From the NCBI GenBank assembly GCA_051878085.1, contig JBJEJN010000160.1, positions 1 through 7,857 on the forward strand: 7,857 bases of DNA, in the 5' to 3' direction. A program made the translations under genes and the position numbers. Under the pieces are notes generated by a model. The model was not told the origin of the DNA, searched no databases, and worked only from the letters and a program-made list of their open reading frames with translations. The stretch's first letter is position 1. Every line of letters begins with the position of its first letter. Of the stretch, positions 1 through 7,099 are shown one piece after another. This DNA is from SFTH01 sp051878085. GTDB taxonomy: Bacteria > Bacillota > Clostridia > Christensenellales > Aristaeellaceae.

Positions 1-1449
<1,449 letters not shown>

Positions 1450-1473
1450 GATCACTTATCCTTTCTTTTGTCC

Positions 1474-3246
1474 TTACAGCTGCGCGTCCGGCAGGCCGCA
1501 GAAGCTGTCGATGGGATCGCTTCCGGTGAAGGCCTGCGCACCCTCAGCCAGCTTGTCCAGCAGCACGTCCAGCGTCTCGCTCTTTGCATCGTAGGTGTTG
1601 ATGTAGGTGCGCGCCTGAGGAATGTCGGCCAGCATCGTGGGCGACTGCACGCCCAGCACGATGGTGGGCACCTCGAACACATACCAGGGAATCTCGCCGC
1701 CGCCCTTGGACAGCCCGAAGCAGGGCCGCCCCGAGGCCACGTCGCACACGGTGAGCACCAGATCCATCTGCGCGGTGAAGTCCGCGATGGCGCTCTTGCC
1801 CGCGAAGAATTCGTTCACATCGACCTTCTCCCCCGCCTGAATCTTGTGCAGCATCTGCTCCACGGGGTTTTCGTAGACGAACACCTCGAAGCCCCGCGCC
1901 ACCAGCTTTTTGCGCAGCGCCTCCACCGGACTTCCGCCCGCCATGCCCACGGCCTTCATCAGCGCCGTCATACCGCTCTCCGCGCCCCTGACGTGCACCA
2001 GCATGATGCGTTTGTAGCGCTGCGGCGTGACCGGCAGCACCTCCGCGTCCCGGTACTTGACCAGCGTGATGCCCCGTTCGCTGATCTCCCGCTGGAGTCT
2101 GCGGCACAGCTGCCTGCGCGCAGCCGTCGCCGCCGCGTCCTCGGGGGGAACCAGCTGTTCCGCCGACTTGCCGATCAGCCCCATGTGCATTTTCAGCCCC
2201 AGAATTCGCCGCAGCGCATCCCGCAGTCGCTCCTCGGAAATGGTTCCGCTCCTGTATGCCTCCAGAACGGTGGCAAAGTCCTCGTCCGGGTCGTTGAAGA
2301 ACAGCAGCATGTCGCAGCCCGCATTGACGGAGCGCACCAGCATCTCCGCGCGCTTCATGCGGCAGGTCATGCCCACCATGTGGGTCGCGTCGGTGATGAC
2401 CAGGCCATTGAAACCCAGCCGTTCGCGCAGCAGGCCGGTGATGATTTCCGGGCTCAGCGTGGCGGGCAGCATCTCCTCCTCCACCGACAGCTTCGGATTG
2501 ATCGCGCGCGCGTAGGCGGGCAGCATGATGTGCCCCGCCATGACCGCCTCCAAGCCGTCGTCGATCAGATTGCGATAGACCCTGCCGTAGGTCTCGTCCC
2601 AGTTGCGGGGAAACAGGGGATTGATGTTGTTGGACAGGTGCGCGTCGCGGAAGTCCGTGCCGTTGCCGGGGAAGTGCTTGGCAGCGCAGGCGAAGCTCTG
2701 CAATTCATGCGCGCCGTCCAGATAGGCCCGGCTCATCCGCGCCACCTGCTCCGCGTCCCGGCCGAAGGCGCGGGAGATGACCTCGGTATTCTGCCAGTTG
2801 TAGGAGATGTCGCACACCGGCGCAAAGGACATGTTGCAGCCCAGCGCGGCAGCCTCCTCGTTGGCCAGACGGCCCAGCGCGCGGGCGTAGTCCGCACAGC
2901 CCGTCGCGCCGATCTTGACGCCGCTGCCAATGGACTCGCCGTCGGAGCAGGCATTGTCGCCGCCGGACTCCGTGTTCACTGCGATGAACAGCGGGATCTT
3001 CGAGGCGCGCTGCAGCGCCAGGTTGTGGGCGCGAACGGTGTGCGAAGCCGCAGTGTTGTAGCGGCAGCCGCCCAGGTGGTAGCGCTCCACCATGCGCGTG
3101 AGCTCCGAAGGGTCATAGGAGGCGGACAGGCCGAAGAAGATCTGGCCCACCCGCTCCTCGTCGCTCATTTGATCGATGAGCTCCTCCACCCAGCGGCAGT
3201 CCGCATCCGAGAGGTGGAAGGGCGCTTTTTTCAGATCGACCATCAT
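1474..3246 (-). CDS. Glycoside hydrolase family 3 protein, NagZ-like two-domain beta-N-acetylhexosaminidase candidate
   Basis: 590-residue GH3 enzyme with no signal peptide, so probably cytoplasmic. Residues about 15-360 form the GH3 barrel and about 390-590 a C-terminal alpha/beta domain; the length resembles two-domain Gram-positive NagZ rather than the single-domain enzymes of about 340 residues. Visible active-site elements are KHFPGNG (190-196), the D201/H203 pair that matches the Asp-His acid/base dyad typical of NagZ-type GH3, R159 in SRAFG, and GLVITD with probable nucleophile D286. Two usually conserved positions differ: the DxEGG-type loop reads NTESGG (91-96), and the second His of KHFPGHG is Asn194. 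Substrate could therefore be a GlcNAc/MurNAc glycan or another beta-linked sugar. The start ATG at 3246 overlaps the DUF308 stop as ATGA and has GGGAGGGG 5 nt upstream (3259-3252); the next codon is also ATG and equally possible. The overlap implies translational coupling, and ftsH follows after 24 nt. Confidence 0.95.
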   Translation of the reverse strand: MMVDLKKAPFHLSDADCRWVEELIDQMSDEERVGQIFFGLSASYDPSELTRMVERYHLGGCRYNTAASHTVRAHNLALQRASKIPLFIAVNTESGGDNACSDGESIGSGVKIGATGCADYARALGRLANEEAAALGCNMSFAPVCDISYNWQNTEVISRAFGRDAEQVARMSRAYLDGAHELQSFACAAKHFPGNGTDFRDAHLSNNINPLFPRNWDETYGRVYRNLIDDGLEAVMAGHIMLPAYARAINPKLSVEEEMLPATLSPEIITGLLRERLGFNGLVITDATHMVGMTCRMKRAEMLVRSVNAGCDMLLFFNDPDEDFATVLEAYRSGTISEERLRDALRRILGLKMHMGLIGKSAEQLVPPEDAAATAARRQLCRRLQREISERGITLVKYRDAEVLPVTPQRYKRIMLVHVRGAESGMTALMKAVGMAGGSPVEALRKKLVARGFEVFVYENPVEQMLHKIQAGEKVDVNEFFAGKSAIADFTAQMDLVLTVCDVASGRPCFGLSKGGGEIPWYVFEVPTIVLGVQSPTMLADIPQARTYINTYDAKSETLDVLLDKLAEGAQAFTGSDPIDSFCGLPDAQL

Positions 3247-3803
3247 TCAGACCCCTCCCGCGCAAACAGCGCCGCCAGCAGGTCGATCACGGCCTCGACG
3301 ATGAGGAAGATCGCCGTGAAGGTCCACAGCACCGCGGTACTGGCAAAGGGATTCCACAGCACGATGCACGCAAACGCCAGCGTCAGCGCCGCGCTGATCG
3401 CAGGCCAGTACCACTTCTTCAGGTGCGCGCGCAGCATGTCCGCCGTCCACTGAATCTTGACCGTGCCCACGACCAGCATCAGCAGGCCGTAGAGCACCGT
3501 CAGCAGCGGAAATACCTGCGTCAGCCAGCGCTTCTTCAGGAAGAACAGCACGCCAAGCGCGACCTCCAGCAGACCTACGGCGAGATTGCGCTCCAGCGCC
3601 GCCTTGACCGGCTCCTCGCGGAAGTACTTCACGATGCTGATCGCGCCGAGGACGCACAGCAGTATGCCCAGCGCGGTCACGATGCCGTAAGTGAACTCCT
3701 CCGGCCTGATCAGCAGCAGGATGCCCACCGCCACCTCGCACAGCGACAGCACCACGTTCGCCGCCCGCGTTCCAAGCCTCTTCCTGTCCTTCTTCTCCTT
3801 CAT
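3243..3803 (-). CDS. DUF308/HdeD-like six-helix membrane protein
   Basis: 186-residue integral membrane protein with a basic N-terminus (MKEKKDRKR) and six hydrophobic segments near residues 14-32, 39-58, 72-89, 93-113, 132-150 and 153-178. These read as three helix pairs, each resembling the short repeat that defines DUF308 (for example GILLLIRPEE followed by GILLCVLGAISIVKYF, and later VLWNPFAS followed by FLIVEAVIDLL). Length and helix number match E. coli HdeD, a membrane protein linked to acid resistance; biochemical function is not established for the family. An open frame continues upstream, but the ATG at 3803 has GGGAGG at 10 nt and starts the recognisable protein; codons further upstream run through the promoter and into the divergent tetR gene. 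It is first in a minus-strand operon and its stop overlaps the GH3 start. It is probably controlled from the divergent promoter at 3850-3878, which shares sequence with the tetR-A promoter. Confidence 0.87.
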   Translation of the reverse strand: MKEKKDRKRLGTRAANVVLSLCEVAVGILLLIRPEEFTYGIVTALGILLCVLGAISIVKYFREEPVKAALERNLAVGLLEVALGVLFFLKKRWLTQVFPLLTVLYGLLMLVVGTVKIQWTADMLRAHLKKWYWPAISAALTLAFACIVLWNPFASTAVLWTFTAIFLIVEAVIDLLAALFAREGSE

Positions 3804-3828
3804 AACAGTCCAGCCTCCCTTGTTTTTC

Positions 3829-3857
3829 TTGACGGATTTCCATGAAAATATTATAAT
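3829..3857 (+). promoter_or_regulatory. Sigma-A promoter of tetR-A
   Basis: TTGACG (3829-3834), a 17-nt spacer and a perfect TATAAT (3852-3857). Expected +1 is A3864, leaving an 87-nt leader before the tetR-A ATG at 3951. The shared 12-mer begins 17 nt after the -10, so a bound regulator would sit over the first transcribed bases. Near-consensus hexamers and ideal spacing make this one of the strongest sites in the window. Confidence 0.85.
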
Positions 3858-3878
3858 GGACACATGCCCAGTCCGCAA
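3850..3878 (-). promoter_or_regulatory. Divergent sigma-A-like promoter for the DUF308-GH3-ftsH operon
   Basis: On the minus strand a perfect TATAAT (3855-3850) lies 17 nt downstream of TTGCGG (3878-3873). The -35 is weak (TTG conserved), so activity may depend on context. The -10 overlaps the plus-strand tetR-A -10 because ATTATAAT is self-complementary. The -35 begins inside the 12-mer shared by both tetR control regions, so a repressor bound there would block this promoter directly. Expected transcript start is near 3843, giving a 5' leader of about 40 nt before the ATG at 3803. Confidence 0.6.
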
Positions 3879-3892
3879 CAAACAGTCTGTTT
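3875..3892 (+). promoter_or_regulatory. Candidate TetR operator A: shared 12-mer plus 6-1-6 inverted repeat
   Basis: GCAACAAACAGT (3875-3886) occurs again upstream of tetR-B (5261-5250, minus strand) at the identical 17-nt distance from the -10. Here it overlaps a perfect inverted repeat, AAACAG-T-CTGTTT (3880-3892). It lies in the early transcribed region of tetR-A and overlaps the -35 of the divergent DUF308 operon. Position and symmetry fit a TetR-family operator; binding is inferred. Confidence 0.6.
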
Positions 3893-3950
3893 TGCGATGT
3901 TGCGAGAAGGTCATTTTTGGCCGGAGTGTCGGTTTCGGAGGAAAAAAATT

Positions 3951-4532
3951 ATGAATGGCAAGGAGAACCAGCGGGTCGCACTGACCCGGCGACTTCTGAA
4001 GGAGGCGCTTACGGAGCTGTTGCAGAAGAAGAGCATCCGCAGGATCACGGTGGTGGAGCTGTGCGAGCGCGCCGGAATCAACCGCAGTACGTTTTACACG
4101 CACTACGGCTGCGCGCAGGACGTGCTGCGGGAGATGGAGGACGACCTCATCGGGGAGCTGGAGGCAATCTGGCAGCGGGAGCGCGGCAGGCAGGCGAAGT
4201 CCCATGCGTGGAGAAGCGAGCAGCTCTGCATCTATCTGAAGGAGCATGCGGAGACAGCGCGCATCATTCTTGGTGTCAACGGCGTGGACTCGGAGTTTGC
4301 CGGAAAGCTGATTCACTCCTGCTTTGTGCGGGAAGTCTTTCAGGAGTTCACTTCCACTCGCTTCGACGTGCGGGAGGCCGACATGCTGTTCTGCTTCTTG
4401 ACCCGCGGCCAGTACAGCATGATCCGCCACTGGCTGCTGGAGGACGACAGCCTCACGCCCCAGGAGATGAGCCGCCTGCTCAACGACGTGGGCCTACACG
4501 GCTGGATGAAGGCGGAGGAAAGAGAAGGATAG
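3951..4532 (+). CDS. TetR/AcrR-family transcriptional regulator A
   Basis: 193-residue one-component regulator. The N-terminal DNA-binding domain spans about 8-55, with the helix-turn-helix near 32-51 and recognition core AGINRSTFY followed by THYG. The rest is a helical ligand/dimer domain ending in a pattern with MIRHWLL and TPQEM, resembling the TetR_C_7-type C-terminus of DhaS-like regulators (recalled family, not searched). The ATG at 3951 has GGAGGA 8 nt upstream. The frame is open back to an ATG at 3864 on the predicted transcription start, which would add 29 residues; that form would be leaderless and is less likely. The gene is divergent from DUF308-GH3-ftsH and convergent with TetR-B, to which its first ~45 aligned residues are about 60% identical by hand count. 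Probable role: repressor of itself and of the divergent operon, and possibly of the paralogue's targets. Inducer unknown. Confidence 0.93.
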   Translation: MNGKENQRVALTRRLLKEALTELLQKKSIRRITVVELCERAGINRSTFYTHYGCAQDVLREMEDDLIGELEAIWQRERGRQAKSHAWRSEQLCIYLKEHAETARIILGVNGVDSEFAGKLIHSCFVREVFQEFTSTRFDVREADMLFCFLTRGQYSMIRHWLLEDDSLTPQEMSRLLNDVGLHGWMKAEEREG

Positions 4533-4535
4533 AAT

Positions 4536-4574
4536 AAGCGGCGGACGCGCTGAAAACAGGCGCTTCCGCCGCTT
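4536..4574. terminator. Bidirectional hairpin terminator between the convergent tetR genes
   Basis: Arms AAGCGGCGGA (4536-4545) and TCCGCCGCTT (4565-4574) are perfectly complementary. Inside them CGC/GCG and CTG/CAG also pair, closing an AAAA tetraloop. A short TTTGT follows on the plus strand and TTATTCT on the minus strand, so U-tracts are modest on both sides. It fills most of the 60-nt gap between the two stop codons and can serve both transcripts. Confidence 0.8.
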
Positions 4575-4592
4575 TGTAACAGAGTATTCCGT

Positions 4593-5168
4593 TCAGTTCC
4601 GATCAGAGGGTACGGGCGGAATCCGGGTATAATCCCAGCCCTGAATCTGCACCTGGCAGACCAGCGCGGAGATCTCCGCCGGGGACTTCTGCATGCCGTC
4701 CAGCAGCCACTGCCGGATCATGTGGTAGCCGCCGTAGCACAAAAAGGTCGTCAGCAGTCGCAGGCTCTCGGCGTCGTACTGGGCAATGCAATCGGCATAG
4801 CGGTCGCTCATCTGCTCCAACAGCCGCGAGGCAAAGCGCGGAACCTCCATCGTGTTGTGGTTGCGGATCAGCAGCCACACGGTGTCCGCGTGGGCCTGAA
4901 TGAATCGGCATATCTCCTCCACGTCTCCCTCAAAGGAGCGCTCCCTGCTGTGGATCTGCGCGGAGAGCTGCTCGAACAGTCGCTCCGCGAGGTCGTCGAG
5001 CACGTCGGTAGGGCTGCCGTAGTGCTTGTAGAAGGTGGATCGGTTGATGCCCGCCTCCGCACAGAGCTGGCTTACGTTGACGCTGCGGATGTCCTTCTCC
5101 CGCAATAGACGGAGCAGGCCCTCCTGCAAGAGCCGCTTGGTCAGGGCCGTCCGGGGATTGTCCTGCAT
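4593..5168 (-). CDS. TetR/AcrR-family transcriptional regulator B (paralogue of A)
   Basis: 191-residue TetR-family protein. DNA-binding domain about 6-53, helix-turn-helix near 30-49, with AGINRSTFY followed by KHYG: the recognition core is identical to TetR-A, with one change (K for T) just after it. The C-terminal half keeps the GGYHMIRQWLL and SPAEIS pattern seen in A, but the middle of the ligand domain (about residues 60-140) is strongly diverged, so the two proteins probably sense different or modified ligands while reading similar DNA (inference). Start ATG at 5168 has GGGAGG at 7 nt. It is divergent from the GT8-HAD-rhomboid-like operon and convergent with TetR-A, and its promoter carries the same 12-mer at the same offset as the tetR-A promoter, supporting auto- and cross-regulation. 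Confidence 0.93.
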   Translation of the reverse strand: MQDNPRTALTKRLLQEGLLRLLREKDIRSVNVSQLCAEAGINRSTFYKHYGSPTDVLDDLAERLFEQLSAQIHSRERSFEGDVEEICRFIQAHADTVWLLIRNHNTMEVPRFASRLLEQMSDRYADCIAQYDAESLRLLTTFLCYGGYHMIRQWLLDGMQKSPAEISALVCQVQIQGWDYTRIPPVPSDRN

Positions 5169-5272
5169 GGGCGTGCCTCCCTTCGTGAAATCATCGGATT
5201 GAATGGACGCTTTGCGCGGATTTGTCGGTTTCGCGCCGACTTGCGTGAAACTGTTTGTTGCAAAGCAGACAT
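5141..5272 (-). other. Possible leaderless small ORF in the tetR-B leader
   Basis: An ATG lies exactly on the predicted +1 of the tetR-B transcript and opens a basic 43-residue frame beginning MSALQQTV, which ends inside tetR-B in another frame. The tetR-A transcript has an ATG at the same position opening MPSPQQTV. The shared QQTV comes entirely from the common 12-mer, and the peptides differ afterwards, so a DNA operator explains the similarity as well as a translated leader does. No ribosome binding site is present. Listed only as a candidate. Confidence 0.15.
5250..5268 (-). promoter_or_regulatory. Candidate TetR operator B: shared 12-mer in an imperfect inverted repeat
   Basis: The minus strand reads GCAACAAACAGT (5261-5250), identical to the element at 3875-3886. 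On the plus strand it is part of CTGTTTG-TTG-CAAAG-CAG (5251-5268), an inverted repeat with a one-base bulge. The CTGTTTG half-site is common to both loci, but its symmetric partner lies on the other side here. It is 17 nt downstream of the tetR-B -10 and supplies the TTGCAA -35 of the divergent promoter. Confidence 0.58.
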
Positions 5273-5286
5273 ATGTAGATTATACT
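5258..5286 (+). promoter_or_regulatory. Divergent sigma-A-like promoter for the GT8-HAD-rhomboid-like operon
   Basis: TTGCAA (5258-5263), a 17-nt spacer and TATACT (5281-5286), four and five matches to the sigma-A consensus hexamers. The -10 overlaps the opposing tetR-B -10 (5284-5279), and the -35 starts inside the shared 12-mer, the same architecture as the divergent promoter at 3850-3878. Expected +1 is near 5293, giving a leader of about 115 nt before the GT8 ATG; I see no riboswitch or strong hairpin in that leader. Confidence 0.6.
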
Positions 5287-5307
5287 GGAAGCAGCGCCCA
5301 AAGTCAA
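5279..5307 (-). promoter_or_regulatory. Sigma-A promoter of tetR-B
   Basis: On the minus strand TTGACT (5307-5302), a 17-nt spacer and a perfect TATAAT (5284-5279). Expected +1 is A5272, leaving a leader of about 104 nt to the tetR-B start. Hexamers, spacing and downstream sequence parallel the tetR-A promoter. Confidence 0.83.
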
Positions 5308-5407
5308 GCCCAGGGGCATGTCCAGGCGGAGAAAGGGCATATGAAGAAGCGAATGGGCGCGCCGGATTCTCCGAAGTCAGCCACATACAGAAAGGAACGT
5401 TTGCGAA

Positions 5408-6256
5408 ATGAACGTCTTTGTGACGCTGGACAGGAACTATCTGAATCCGCTGCGGGTGATGCTCGGCTCGATGTTTTTGAACAATCCCGGCGAATGCTTT
5501 GACATGTACATCGCGGCGGACGGCATTGCTGCAGAGGATCTGCATGGGCTGGAGGCGCTCTGCCTGCGCGGCGACGTGCGCTACCACTTCCTCGAGATCC
5601 AGGACGAATGGTTTGCGGACGCGCCGACCGTGCGCTACTACTCCCGCGCCATGTACTACCGCCTGCTGGCGGCGCAGCTGTTGCCGGAATCCATCGACCG
5701 GATTCTCTACCTGGATCCGGACATTCTGGTCATCGGCAGCCTGCGGCCGCTGTACGAGCTGGAGCTGGGAGATCAGCTGTACGCAGCTGCGATGCACCGG
5801 GGACTCATCGGCATCTCGGCCCCCATGAGTCGCCTGCGCCTGCCGGACTATGAGGCGGACAGTTACTTCAATTCCGGCGTACTGCTGATGAACCTTCCGC
5901 AGATTCGCAGGGAGGTGCGCCCGCAGGACGTGTTCGACTATGTGGAGAAGAACCGCGCGGCGCTGATCCTGCCGGATCAGGACGTGCTCAACGGGCTCTA
6001 TGGCGCGCGCATCCTTCCCGTGGACGAGAGCATCTGGAACTACGACGCGCGCAAGTATCAGACCTACCTCATGGGAAGCCAGCGCCGCATGAACATGGAC
6101 TGGATCATGCGGAACACGGCGATACTGCACTTCTGCGGCAAGGACAAGCCCTGGAATCCCAGCTGCCGCAACCGCTTTTCCGTGCTGTACAGGCACTATC
6201 AGTCCCTGATCGCGCGCATTTGCGCGGATTCGGGATGTGCGAAGGGAGAAATATGA
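5408..6256 (+). CDS. Family 8 glycosyltransferase (LgtC-like)
   Basis: 282-residue cytosolic or peripheral GT-A-fold enzyme expected to transfer a hexose (glucose or galactose in characterised relatives) from a nucleotide sugar to a glycan, lipid or glycogenin-like acceptor with retention of configuration. Seen: N-terminal nucleotide-binding strand MNVFVTLDRNYL; RAMYYRLL (80-87); metal-binding DxD as LYLDPD (D103, D105); FNSGVLLMNL (154-163); LPDQDVLN (188-195); and the C-terminal HFCGKDKPW (241-249), matching the HxxGxxKPW signature of GT8. No clear membrane anchor. Start ATG at 5408 has AAAGGA 11 nt upstream, a slightly long spacer, and no better start precedes it. It is first in its operon; its TGA overlaps the next ATG as ATGA. 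Donor and acceptor cannot be read from the sequence. Confidence 0.93.
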   Translation: MNVFVTLDRNYLNPLRVMLGSMFLNNPGECFDMYIAADGIAAEDLHGLEALCLRGDVRYHFLEIQDEWFADAPTVRYYSRAMYYRLLAAQLLPESIDRILYLDPDILVIGSLRPLYELELGDQLYAAAMHRGLIGISAPMSRLRLPDYEADSYFNSGVLLMNLPQIRREVRPQDVFDYVEKNRAALILPDQDVLNGLYGARILPVDESIWNYDARKYQTYLMGSQRRMNMDWIMRNTAILHFCGKDKPWNPSCRNRFSVLYRHYQSLIARICADSGCAKGEI

Positions 6257-7086
6257 ACAGGATCAAACTGCTTGCAATCGATATGGACGGAACCTGCCTC
6301 AATTCCCGCAAGCGCGTGTCGCCCGGGACGCTGCGCGCGCTGAATGCGGCCCACCGGCGGGGAATCGAGGTCGTGCCCACCACGGGCCGCGCGCTGCGCT
6401 GCCTGCCCCATCAGATCGAGGGCTGGGGCTTCCACCGCTACGTCATCAGCTCCAACGGCGCGAAGGTGACGGACGTGCGCAGCGGCGAGGCGCTCTTTGA
6501 GCGGCTGATGGATCGGGAGCAGGCGCTTACGCTGCTGGAGCGCTGCGACCTGAGCGCCGTGGGCGCGTCCGCCCACATCGACGACGAATTTCTGCTGCAG
6601 GGGCGGCCGCTCTGGCAGCTGGGGCGCATCGTGTACGGCCGACAGGATGCATCGAAGGCCCGGGCGGTGCACAGCCTGAAGAAGCTTGTGCAGAATTGCA
6701 CCGGCGTGGAGGAGCTTCAGTTCTTCTTCTTTTCCGCCAAGGCGCGGTCGCGGGTGGCGGCGGCGCTGGCGGACGTACAGGGCCTTGCGATGGCCTACGG
6801 CGGCAACTACGTGGAGATCTGCGACGCGGGCGCAACCAAGGGCGCGGCGCTGGCGGTGCTGGCGCAGCAGCTGGGCATTTCTCATGATGAGATTGCCTGC
6901 ATCGGCGACAGTGAGAACGACCTGAGCATGTTCGACACCGCCGGGCTGCGCTTCGCCGTGGGCAACGCAGTGCCGGAGCTGAAGGCGCGGGCGGACGTGG
7001 TGCTGCCGGACAACGATCACGACGGCGTTGCGGCGGCCATCGGGCAGCTTCTGCTGCCGGAACAGCGCGAGGGCGAAAGCGCCTGA
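6253..7086 (+). CDS. Cof-type HAD-superfamily hydrolase (class IIB phosphatase)
   Basis: 277-residue cytosolic Mg-dependent phosphatase of the Cof/YidA type, which dephosphorylates sugar phosphates, flavin phosphates and similar small molecules; the substrate is not predictable. All four HAD motifs are visible: I, DMDGT with nucleophile D10 and acid D12; II, PTTGR with T44; III, K196 in GATKGAAL; IV, GDSEND (218-223). The cap between about residues 85 and 190 is the usual IIB alpha/beta insert, and SSNGA (66-70) is typical of the family. I use the ATG at 6253, overlapping the GT8 stop and preceded by AGGGAG at 4 nt; an in-frame ATG at 6220 lies inside GT8 without a good site. Coupling to a glycosyltransferase hints at a sugar-phosphate substrate (inference). 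Confidence 0.95.
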   Translation: MNRIKLLAIDMDGTCLNSRKRVSPGTLRALNAAHRRGIEVVPTTGRALRCLPHQIEGWGFHRYVISSNGAKVTDVRSGEALFERLMDREQALTLLERCDLSAVGASAHIDDEFLLQGRPLWQLGRIVYGRQDASKARAVHSLKKLVQNCTGVEELQFFFFSAKARSRVAAALADVQGLAMAYGGNYVEICDAGATKGAALAVLAQQLGISHDEIACIGDSENDLSMFDTAGLRFAVGNAVPELKARADVVLPDNDHDGVAAAIGQLLLPEQREGESA

Positions 7087-7099
7087 CAGGAGGGAAAAT

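Noticed and set aside
3804..4430. Long upstream extension of the DUF308 frame
   Set aside because: The frame is open, but it runs through the divergent promoter and antisense through tetR-A; the ATG at 3803 has a good ribosome binding site and starts the conserved protein.
3927..5233. 11-mer TGTCGGTTTCG present in both tetR control regions (3927-3937 and 5223-5233)
   Set aside because: Relative to the two tetR genes it is in opposite orientations and at different distances, unlike the 12-mer, so chance is a sufficient explanation. At 5224-5240 it forms part of a small GTCGG/CCGAC hairpin.
5341..5502. Possible small ORF starting MKKRMGAPDSPK upstream of GT8, with GGAG nearby
   Set aside because: It overlaps the first 95 bases of the well-supported GT8 gene in another frame and has no recognisable features after the overlap begins. 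It could be a leader peptide, but nothing beyond the start supports it.
5141..6196. Long minus-strand frame antisense to GT8
   Set aside because: It is the codon shadow of GT8 and its leader, with no domain and no ribosome binding site. Only its last 43 codons, which begin at the tetR-B transcript start, merit mention.
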